A DNA stretch of 10,035 bases, taken from JAFDWI01 sp964544305. GTDB taxonomy: Bacteria; Actinomycetota; Acidimicrobiia; Acidimicrobiales; Iamiaceae. Position 1 is the stretch's first letter; every line of letters starts with the position of its first letter. Made by a program: the position numbers and the translations under genes. This document shows, piece after piece, positions 4,606-10,035 of the stretch. The stretch is from assembly GCA_964544305.1 (NCBI GenBank), contig CAZJAZ010000069.1:1-10035 (forward strand), written 5' to 3'. The notes under the pieces are model-generated. The model saw nothing but the letters and a program-made list of their open reading frames with translations, was not told the origin of the DNA and did no database searches.

Positions 4606-6479
4606 CCGGTACGCATTCACCGCTGCGATCAAGCGTGGCACTTGGCTTGGCGACACTTGCTCTTGTTGGAAGCTTGGCATGTTCTTCGAAGTCAACGACT
4701 GCCACGCCTACAACGACGACGAGGATCGCACTCACCGCGGCAACCGCGACCACAATGCCCCATCTGAGTGCCACACAAAAGGCGCATCGCATTGGAACGA
4801 CGTTCGCGTTCAAGTCGTTTCTCGTGACGATGGGCCAAGCGGTCTACGACTCAAGTGCAAAGGAATTGCTTGTTGGGATTCACTTTCACAACGTCAGCGG
4901 CGAGTGGGCTCAGGCGGAGGTTGCGGGCACGCTCACAAGCAAAGATGGTGCGTCAACCGCAATTTCAGGCGCGCCAATCAACGTGCCACCCGGGGCGCAA
5001 GTCAACGCGACGGCCACGGCATCCAATGTCGCGAGTGACCCTGCATCGGGTGGAACCATCGCGTGGGGGTACGACAGTTTCGATCAACCCGTCGTGTCAA
5101 TCGATGGCAAGCACGATCGAAACCTTTGGTTGCCCCGCACCCAGAAAGTAAACGGATGGGCGCACATTGGCAAGTTCGGGGTGCATCTCTCCGAGGTGCA
5201 AATGCAGGCCGGCGCAGTCGACCAGAACCTGCAAGCGCCTGTCGGCAAACGCATTCTTCGTGCGGTGGTTGACGAGTACACGGCACGAGGGACAACAAAT
5301 CCCTTTACCGCAGCACAGAATCTCACGTTGAAACTTCCCAACGGCAAGGTCGTTGACGCGGTTGATGGGTCGAGCGCCGCGAGCCAACTCAGTTGGACTT
5401 CGAAAGGTGAACTCTACGCAGATTTCGAAGTTCCCGCCGCCTTGGTTGGCCACTACGAATTGCTCTTGTCGAGTATGACGAAACTTGGTTTTGGCACGAT
5501 TCGCCCCGAGCTCATTGAACACCGCCCAATCTTCTTCACTATTGCAAATGCCAAACCTGGCGAACTCACTGGACAGCCGCCGATCGTCTATCCAGACCTC
5601 ACCAAGACAGAGGCAACAACGCAATCCAAAGGGTTCACAATGGTGTTACCCCGCACCAAGGTCAATATTGCGGGCTTCATCATTGAGCCGAAGTCGCTGA
5701 CGTTTGACCCAGACGCCACGACTGCAACGATGAAAATGGATGTGACCAACATTCAGACCGATCTCGGTCAACCGGGTGGACTCTTGTCGGTTCCACCGTC
5801 GTATGGCGCGACCGAAGTTCTCGTATCGAACGGCAAGTTCTACACCGGCACGGTGTCCGGTGACTCGACCATCGACACAAAGAAACCAACCCGGGTAACG
5901 ATCACATTCTTGAATGTCTCCGACCTCGACCGCAACGATCTTGGCATCTACGTCGGTGACAGCAACGGCGTGGCTTCTTCGGCCCCATTGACACCTGGTT
6001 CGCAAGTTCCTCTCTACCCGCCAGCGGTTGTCACTAAGCCCATCAAGGCACCAACAGTCACAGCCGGCGACTGGACCGTAAAACTTGAGTCGTATCGGAT
6101 AGGTCTGCTGAATCGTGATCTGCGTCCACCGCCGGGAACGCGCGACCTTGAAGTAACAATGAAGGTCAGCGCGTCACCAACCTCGAAAGTCCGTGCGCTG
6201 GGACTGAGCTTTGAACCCCAGTATCAATTTCTCCTCGCGGATGACAGTGGATATGACCAAGGTGCGATTGCCGACAGCGGATTTCTCCCGATGAAACCGG
6301 GTCAGCAAGTGACCATGTCGGCAACTTTTGAAGTACCCGACTCGTTTGACGCTTCATCACTGGCGTTCGTGGTGCGAAGCCGATCGGAAATCGGCGATTT
6401 GGGAACGAGCTTTGTTGAAACCCGATTCATGGCTTCGCTGGGTTCAGGTTCCACAGATTCGACAGGGGAGGTTCAATGA
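4602..6479 (+). CDS. Large lipoprotein with four tandem Ig-like (DUF4352-like) modules (625 aa)
   Basis: Predicted lipoprotein: hydrophobic segment 10-26 ending GSLAC, lipid site C27, then a Thr/Ala-rich linker (28-60). By eye the rest divides into four beta-rich modules: about 62-175, 183-315, 342-472 and 485-612. Each ends in a similar strand pattern, such as VNATATASNVA (134-144), YADFEVPAAL (272-281), VTITFLNVSDL (432-442) and MSATFEVPDSF (572-582). The last module, with TAGDWTVKLESY, a conserved-looking EVTMKV strand and MKPGQQVTMSATFEVP, most resembles DUF4352, an Ig-fold domain common in Gram-positive lipoproteins. Apart from the lipid cysteine the mature protein has no cysteine, and there is no recognisable active site, so a binding or structural role is more likely than an enzyme. 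ATG 4602 overlaps the previous stop; the stop overlaps the next ATG (6476-6479). Domain identity is inferred. Confidence 0.83.
   Translation: MTGTHSPLRSSVALGLATLALVGSLACSSKSTTATPTTTTRIALTAATATTMPHLSATQKAHRIGTTFAFKSFLVTMGQAVYDSSAKELLVGIHFHNVSGEWAQAEVAGTLTSKDGASTAISGAPINVPPGAQVNATATASNVASDPASGGTIAWGYDSFDQPVVSIDGKHDRNLWLPRTQKVNGWAHIGKFGVHLSEVQMQAGAVDQNLQAPVGKRILRAVVDEYTARGTTNPFTAAQNLTLKLPNGKVVDAVDGSSAASQLSWTSKGELYADFEVPAALVGHYELLLSSMTKLGFGTIRPELIEHRPIFFTIANAKPGELTGQPPIVYPDLTKTEATTQSKGFTMVLPRTKVNIAGFIIEPKSLTFDPDATTATMKMDVTNIQTDLGQPGGLLSVPPSYGATEVLVSNGKFYTGTVSGDSTIDTKKPTRVTITFLNVSDLDRNDLGIYVGDSNGVASSAPLTPGSQVPLYPPAVVTKPIKAPTVTAGDWTVKLESYRIGLLNRDLRPPPGTRDLEVTMKVSASPTSKVRALGLSFEPQYQFLLADDSGYDQGAIADSGFLPMKPGQQVTMSATFEVPDSFDASSLAFVVRSRSEIGDLGTSFVETRFMASLGSGSTDSTGEVQ
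6464..6471 (+). promoter_or_regulatory. Strong Shine-Dalgarno for the fourth operon gene
   Basis: AGGGGAGG lies inside the end of the preceding gene, 4 nt before ATG 6476. It is the strongest ribosome-binding site in the operon and supports this start over the in-frame ATG at 6503. It also suggests that the last protein can be translated by new initiation as well as by coupling. Confidence 0.7.
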
Positions 6480-8068
6480 GTCTGCCTCGTTCTTCCAAAC
6501 GGATGCAGCGCATAGCGTTTCTGTTGAGTGCAGTGCTGCTCACAGTTCTCAGCGGCGCATGCTCGGGGTCATCCAAATCAAACGCAACAGTGCACTCGCC
6601 CGACAAGCGACTCAGCGACGCCGAATATCAATTCGGCGCATCAGTCAAACGGGTGAAAGGAGTCACCTTTCAGCCTGATGTGGTTATTCCTGGAGGGGGC
6701 GCAAACAGTGTGCGATCGGTGAGTGCCGATGGCATGACCTGGACTCTCGATCCGCACGCGTCAGGTGTTGGCGATCTCAAACCGGGCAAGCTTCTCATGG
6801 TCACCAACCGGGGTTGTGGCCGAGTGCTGAAAGTCGAAAAGACTTCGCAAGGAGTTGCGGTCACCATTGGGCCCGCGGCGCTCACCGACTACATCAAAGA
6901 CATCAAGACAAAATACAACGGGCCTCTGGACACGAAAGCCGTGCAGTTCCGGATGGGAACCGGAGTGCCAGGAATGGTGACCGACCTTGATTCAGGACCC
7001 GGTGCACGACACCCAAAAAAAACAAGTGGATCGGTACCGCCTACAACGGTCGCGTATCGGCCCACACCCTCGACGAAGCACAACACGATTGTTGGCGCGA
7101 GTTTCGCCAACGGAGCAAGCGACCTATTTGGGCGTTCGAAATCTCTATTAACTGGCGGCGTCGGTCAAATTCCCGGTGGGGTCTTGCCTCCTCCGACTCC
7201 TGGGGTGCCATCTGTGCCGCCGATTCGCGGCATGAAAATGTATCCACTTTGGGGATCGGACGGCATCGGCATCGAGGTGGCGTACAACAAGAACGGGGTC
7301 GTTCTCAAAGGTGACGCCAAGGTTTATCTTGATCGACCGCAAATCAAGTTCGATCTGAACATCACCAATGGCAAGATCGTCACGGCGCTCGTACAATTGA
7401 CCGGAGCTGGCGGCGTACACATAGCGTTCGATGCGGGGTCAAAAGTCGGGCTAAACGGCAACATCCACGAAATAGCGACGTTGCCGCTCGATATTTCGAT
7501 ACCCATTTTTGGTCCCGGGTTGCCGTTTGCGGCGACGTTCCAAAACACGTTTTTGGTCGAAACAGCGTTCAGCGCAAAGAACTCGACGCTGCATCTCGAA
7601 GGTGACTACGGCTTTGGAGGGTCGATCGGGGCCGGATATTTCGATGGTCACTTCGGTGTCTATCCACTGAATGGTTTCACGGTACGCAAGAGTTTGTTGC
7701 AAACCACCAACGGGATATCGATCGGCGTCAACGGCATCGTTCTCAGCCACAAGTTGCGGGTCATCGTAGGCATCGGTGGTTTTGGCTTCGCAGTAGGACC
7801 GTACGCGTCGCTTATCTCTTCGGTTGGGGTGACCAATGGCTCTGACCTTGGCATTGTGAAATGTAAAGGCGCGACCTTCGATATGAAGCTGGGCTACGGA
7901 ATCGGCTATCAGATTCCCCAAGCGGTCACGGCGGTCATCAATTTCTTCCTGAGAGCGCTCAACATCAAGCAAATTGCCCCGAGCGGTGGCACGCCGCCCC
8001 AATTGAAGTCTCTCCTCCACCGCTCTGGCGTCGTTCCGAAACTCAAGATCTGTGATGGCGCCGCCTGA
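6476..8068 (+). CDS. Large Gly/beta-rich lipoprotein of unknown function (530 aa)
   Basis: I do not recognise a characterised family. The signal peptide (basic residues 5-12, hydrophobic 13-26) ends LSGAC with the lipid site at C29. Residues about 62-140 form a compact beta-rich domain (VTFQPDVV, MTWTLDP, LKPGKLLMVTN, RVLKVEKT, VAVTIGPAALTDYI). A low-complexity Pro/Thr/Ser linker follows (about 172-250). Residues 255-480 are a long series of alternating hydrophobic/Gly strands (IEVAYNKNGVVLKGDAKVYL, LHLEGDYGFGGSIGAGYF, VGIGGFGFAVGPYASL, FDMKLGYGIGYQI) that look like an elongated beta-sheet or solenoid, or possibly an amphipathic lipid-binding sheet. A helical tail (482-530) contains C526; C114 and C463 are other free cysteines. 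It is the last gene of the coupled operon, convergent with the small gene at 8081. A loose resemblance to beta-rich proteins of unknown function in other bacteria is from memory and unverified. Confidence 0.82.
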   Translation: MSLPRSSKRMQRIAFLLSAVLLTVLSGACSGSSKSNATVHSPDKRLSDAEYQFGASVKRVKGVTFQPDVVIPGGGANSVRSVSADGMTWTLDPHASGVGDLKPGKLLMVTNRGCGRVLKVEKTSQGVAVTIGPAALTDYIKDIKTKYNGPLDTKAVQFRMGTGVPGMVTDLDSGPGARHPKKTSGSVPPTTVAYRPTPSTKHNTIVGASFANGASDLFGRSKSLLTGGVGQIPGGVLPPPTPGVPSVPPIRGMKMYPLWGSDGIGIEVAYNKNGVVLKGDAKVYLDRPQIKFDLNITNGKIVTALVQLTGAGGVHIAFDAGSKVGLNGNIHEIATLPLDISIPIFGPGLPFAATFQNTFLVETAFSAKNSTLHLEGDYGFGGSIGAGYFDGHFGVYPLNGFTVRKSLLQTTNGISIGVNGIVLSHKLRVIVGIGGFGFAVGPYASLISSVGVTNGSDLGIVKCKGATFDMKLGYGIGYQIPQAVTAVINFFLRALNIKQIAPSGGTPPQLKSLLHRSGVVPKLKICDGAA

Positions 8069-8080
8069 TCACGAACTCGA

Positions 8081-8335
8081 TCAAATGTCGGGAGTTTCGA
8101 TGAGTTCCATTTCTTCCATGCAATGGCGCGGTGCTTCGGGAACCTCATCGTTGGCCAAGGTCATTCGCAACTCGGCACCACACACCGCGCACCGGTACGT
8201 CAATTTCACCTTCCGCAACTCGCCGGGTGGGGGCGGTTCAGGCGGGGGAGTCGCCAACATCCTTAGTAGCGCCATCCCCACGCGAAAGATCACGTAGGCG
8301 GCGACAAGCGCAATGATGACTTTGAGCGCGAACAT
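8081..8335 (-). CDS. Small membrane-anchored zinc-ribbon-like protein (84 aa)
   Basis: An N-terminal TM helix (residues 3-27) is followed by a Pro-rich linker (TPPPEPPPPGEL, 29-40) and a soluble C-terminal domain with C49-x2-C52 and H71-C72, spaced like a small zinc-binding site. The acidic stretch between them (about 61-68) and the final MEEMELIETPD are notable. I know of no assigned function; it looks like a conserved hypothetical of actinobacteria, but this is not verified. With no cleavable signal peptide, the TM is probably a membrane anchor. It ends 12 bp from the stop of the convergent lipoprotein operon, and it follows the thiolase on the same strand with 59 bp between. There is no convincing Shine-Dalgarno. 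A TAGGTT box 9 nt upstream of the ATG and a 12-bp inverted repeat that includes the ATG suggest leaderless or structure-controlled expression. Confidence 0.78.
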   Translation of the reverse strand: MFALKVIIALVAAYVIFRVGMALLRMLATPPPEPPPPGELRKVKLTYRCAVCGAELRMTLANDEVPEAPRHCMEEMELIETPDI

Positions 8336-8364
8336 GGCCGCCCCAACCTACCGGGCGGCCATGT
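8332..8364. repeat. Perfect 12-bp inverted repeat over the start of the small zinc-ribbon gene
   Basis: ACATGGCCGCCC (8332-8343) and its exact reverse complement GGGCGGCCATGT (8353-8364) are separated by 9 nt. On the minus strand the second arm contains the ATG (8335-8333) of the small gene. The repeat could end thiolase transcription (there is no T-tract), hide the start codon in read-through mRNA, or bind a dimeric regulator at the promoter. Confidence 0.75.
8345..8350 (-). promoter_or_regulatory. Possible -10 box of the small zinc-ribbon gene
   Basis: On the minus strand TAGGTT (TAnnnT type) lies in the loop of the inverted repeat and ends 9 nt before the ATG, the same spacing as the box before pknB. 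No -35 is clear. If it is used, the mRNA is leaderless and only one arm of the repeat is transcribed. Confidence 0.25.
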
Positions 8365-8394
8365 CGGAACTTCGTTCGACTTGAGGAAGTGAAA

Positions 8395-9600
8395 TCAGTC
8401 GAGGCGTTCGATGATGGTGGCGTTGGCCATGCCGCCGCCCTCACACATGGTCTGGAGGCCGTAGCGGCCGCCGGTGCGCTCAAGTTCGTTGAGCAGCGTG
8501 GCCATGAGCTTGGTGCCCGAACAACCCAGCGGGTGACCCAGTGCAATCGCCCCACCGTTCACGTTGATCTTCTCCCACGGCACGTTGAACTCTTTTTGCC
8601 ATGCACCCACAACAGAAGCGAACGCTTCGTTCACTTCGAACAGGTCAATGTCCTCAATGGAAAGCCCGGACTTCTCCAACGCTTTGGCCGTGGCCGGGAT
8701 CGGGCCAGTGAGCATGGTGATCGGGTCAACACCTGCGAGCGCGAACGTGTGGAAGCGAGCACGAGCCTTGTAGCCAAGTTCCTTTGCTTTCTCGGCGCTC
8801 ATGATCAACATGGCCGAAGCACCATCGGTGATCTGCGATGAGTTCCCCGCGGTGATCTTGCCTTCGTCGGGACGGAACGCAGGCTTGAGCTTGGCGAGGC
8901 CTTCCAGTGACGATTCACGAATGCCTTCGTCGGTGGTGACGATCTCATCGGACTCAATAAGTTGGCCGGTCTCTTTGTCACGCGGCATGGCTTTCACCGC
9001 GATGATCTCGTTGTCGAAGCGACCTTCGTCACGGGCACGGGCCGCGTTGGTTTGGCTGCGCATCGAAAGTTCATCAAGGTCTTGACGGGTGAGGCCCCAC
9101 TGGTCGGCGATGACTTCAGCACCAATGCCTTGGCCCTGCATACCTTTGCGTCCGTAGTGCTCAACTTCGGCGTAACGGGCCATGGCCTGAGGGCCGAACG
9201 GGAACGAACCGGGTGTGATCGAAGCACCCATTGGCGTGGTCGACATCACCTCAACGCCTGCGGCAATGACGACGTCGTATGCTCCGGCAATGACGCCCTG
9301 CGCCGCGAAATGCGCGGCTTGTTGCGACGATCCACACTGACGATCCAGGGTTGTACCCGGAACTTCTTCGGGCCAGCCAGCGGCGAGGACCGCGTTCCGC
9401 CCAACGTTGAGGCCTTGATTACCCACCTGCATCACGCAGCCCATGATCACGTCTTCCACGAGAGCTGGGTCGAGGTTGTTGCGCTCGGCGAGAGCCTTGA
9501 GCGTTTCGGCGGCCAAGTCAACCGGGTGCCAACCCGACAGCTTGCCGTTGCGCTTGCCGCCCGGTGTACGGACGGCGTCGACGATTACTGCATCAGTCAT
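8395..9600 (-). CDS. Thiolase (acetyl-CoA acetyltransferase / 3-ketoacyl-CoA thiolase, FadA5-like), 401 aa
   Basis: Thiolase-fold enzyme that cleaves or forms 3-ketoacyl-CoA with CoA or acetyl-CoA. All catalytic elements are present: nucleophile C89 in DRQCGSSQQ, NEAF at 324-327, GGAIALGHPLG with H356, and the second catalytic cysteine C386 in CEGGG. The length (401) is normal for the family. The N-terminus (VRTPGGKRNGKLSGWHPVDL) and the NVNGGAIALGHPLGCSG segment resemble actinobacterial FadA/FadA5-type thiolases used in fatty acid or sterol side-chain degradation, but the substrate cannot be read from sequence. ATG 9600 was chosen because AGGGGAG (9607-9613) lies 6 nt upstream and the protein begins with the usual MTDAVIVDAVRTP. 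A TTG at 9660, overlapping the lgt stop, would add 20 non-conserved residues. No hydratase, dehydrogenase or acyl-CoA dehydrogenase gene is adjacent. Confidence 0.95.
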   Translation of the reverse strand: MTDAVIVDAVRTPGGKRNGKLSGWHPVDLAAETLKALAERNNLDPALVEDVIMGCVMQVGNQGLNVGRNAVLAAGWPEEVPGTTLDRQCGSSQQAAHFAAQGVIAGAYDVVIAAGVEVMSTTPMGASITPGSFPFGPQAMARYAEVEHYGRKGMQGQGIGAEVIADQWGLTRQDLDELSMRSQTNAARARDEGRFDNEIIAVKAMPRDKETGQLIESDEIVTTDEGIRESSLEGLAKLKPAFRPDEGKITAGNSSQITDGASAMLIMSAEKAKELGYKARARFHTFALAGVDPITMLTGPIPATAKALEKSGLSIEDIDLFEVNEAFASVVGAWQKEFNVPWEKINVNGGAIALGHPLGCSGTKLMATLLNELERTGGRYGLQTMCEGGGMANATIIERLD

Positions 9601-9606
9601 ATGGGA

Positions 9607-9613
9607 CTCCCCT
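9607..9613 (-). promoter_or_regulatory. Shine-Dalgarno of the thiolase gene
   Basis: On the minus strand AGGGGAG is followed by a 6-nt spacer and the ATG at 9600. It decides the start against the upstream in-frame TTG at 9660. Confidence 0.75.
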
Positions 9614-9620
9614 GTTCGCA

Positions 9621-9639
9621 CGTCCGCGACCTGCGGACG
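9621..9639. terminator. Hairpin between lgt and the thiolase gene
   Basis: CGTCCGC (9621-9627) and GCGGACG (9633-9639) form a perfect 7-bp stem with a 5-nt loop in the 56-bp gap between the lgt stop and the thiolase start. No T-tract follows on the minus strand. It may terminate or attenuate lgt transcription, stabilise an mRNA end, or act as an operator for the thiolase gene. Confidence 0.4.
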
Positions 9640-9656
9640 AAAACTCGACCGAGTGG

Positions 9657-10035
9657 TCAAGATTCTGCCGAAGAACCCTCTTGCGCTGCAACCTCACTTG
9701 AGGTGACCTCCGGCTCACGTTCTTGGGGTTTGGCCACCGACCCTGATGCGGGATCGATTGGTCGGGGCTCGTTTGCCCGGCCTCGCCATGCCAGCGCACA
9801 CAGTGCACTAACCCCGACGATGATGGCGGTCCACTCATTCAAACGCAGGCCTCCGATCACATTTGCCGTGTCGATACGCAGTGACTCAACCCACAAACGG
9901 CCCAAGAAATACCCGGCGATGTAGAGCACGAAAAGGTCTGCTCGACGACGAAGTCCTTTTGTTCCAAGTCCTGATGCGACTCGGAATGCCAGAATCATCA
10001 CGGCGGCACCTACAAAAAACAATGGAATTTGTGCG
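9657..10035 (-). CDS. lgt: Prolipoprotein diacylglyceryl transferase Lgt, C-terminal part (5' end outside window)
   Basis: Integral membrane enzyme that moves diacylglycerol from phosphatidylglycerol to the lipobox cysteine of prolipoproteins, the first step of lipoprotein maturation. Only the last 125 residues are present; the gene continues past the right edge. Visible are the penultimate TM helix (from about QIPLFFVGAAVMILAF), a basic cytoplasmic loop (KGLRRRADL), the family-typical GYFLGRLWVESLRIDT segment with its conserved GR and R residues, then GGLRLNEW and the last TM helix (TAIIVGVSALCALAW). A 40-residue hydrophilic Pro/Glu/Ser tail follows, as is common in actinobacterial Lgt. It stops 56 bp before the thiolase ATG on the same strand. 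Its likely substrates include the four lipoproteins encoded at 3050-8068. Confidence 0.87.
   Translation of the reverse strand, partial: AQIPLFFVGAAVMILAFRVASGLGTKGLRRRADLFVLYIAGYFLGRLWVESLRIDTANVIGGLRLNEWTAIIVGVSALCALAWRGRANEPRPIDPASGSVAKPQEREPEVTSSEVAAQEGSSAES

Noticed and set aside
7451..8020. 189-codon open frame on the - strand
   Set aside because: It is antisense within the fourth lipoprotein gene, with no start signal and Arg-rich composition typical of an antisense frame in GC-rich DNA.
8066..8083. TGATC/GATCA inverted repeat spanning the two convergent stop codons
   Set aside because: Only 5 bp of stem with an 8-nt loop, and the symmetry arises largely from the two opposed TGA stops. 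Too weak to call a terminator.
9601..9660. 20-codon extension of the thiolase from a TTG overlapping the lgt stop
   Set aside because: The residues are not thiolase-like, and a strong Shine-Dalgarno sits just before ATG 9600.
8962..9924. 320-codon open frame on the + strand
   Set aside because: It runs antisense through the thiolase and into lgt, both of which have complete conserved motifs. Its own translation shows no known motif or coherent composition.
1..10035. Mobile element, phage or CRISPR content
   Set aside because: No transposase, integrase, terminal repeats, direct-repeat array or tRNA-associated attachment site could be seen.

Overview
The window looks like chromosomal DNA of a moderately high-GC Actinomycetota bacterium. 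The left part carries the actinobacterial arrangement of a PASTA-type Ser/Thr kinase (pknB) convergent with a TrpG/PabA glutamine amidotransferase, followed by the divergent cell-division gene crgA. The same neighbours (crgA, trpG, pknB) occur near oriC in Mycobacterium tuberculosis. The many lipoproteins with Thr/Pro-rich tails would fit the class Acidimicrobiia, but that finer placement is an inference.

Layout. 44-1843 (+): pknB, complete. 1861-2448 (-): trpG/pabA, stop-to-stop with pknB across a 17-bp gap filled by a small hairpin. 2486-2824 (+): crgA, apparently leaderless, divergent from trpG. 2825-3049: a 225-bp non-coding stretch with a long imperfect palindrome, a perfect DnaA box with a degenerate inverted partner, and a probable promoter. 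3050-8068 (+): four genes in a row, each with a lipoprotein signal peptide and each overlapping the next by exactly 4 bases (GTGA, ATGA, ATGA). 8081-8335 (-): a small one-TM protein with a Cys/His cluster whose start codon lies in a perfect 12-bp inverted repeat. 8395-9600 (-): a complete thiolase. 9657-10035 (-): the C-terminal part of lgt, running off the right edge.

How the parts may fit together. PknB (cell-wall and division signalling) and CrgA (divisome) are envelope genes. The four-lipoprotein operon lies directly downstream of crgA on the same strand and encodes only exported, probably membrane-anchored proteins: one DUF4397-like, one short and disordered Pro-rich, one with four tandem Ig-like (DUF4352-like) modules, and one large Gly/beta-rich protein. 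I recognise no enzyme among them. Their equal coupling and shared export route suggest one cell-surface assembly, and this is the best candidate here for an undescribed system. Lgt, the enzyme that lipidates such proteins, is encoded about 1.6 kb beyond the operon on the opposite strand. The thiolase is an ordinary acyl-CoA metabolism gene with no evident link to the rest. I saw no tRNA, rRNA, CRISPR array, insertion sequence or phage gene.
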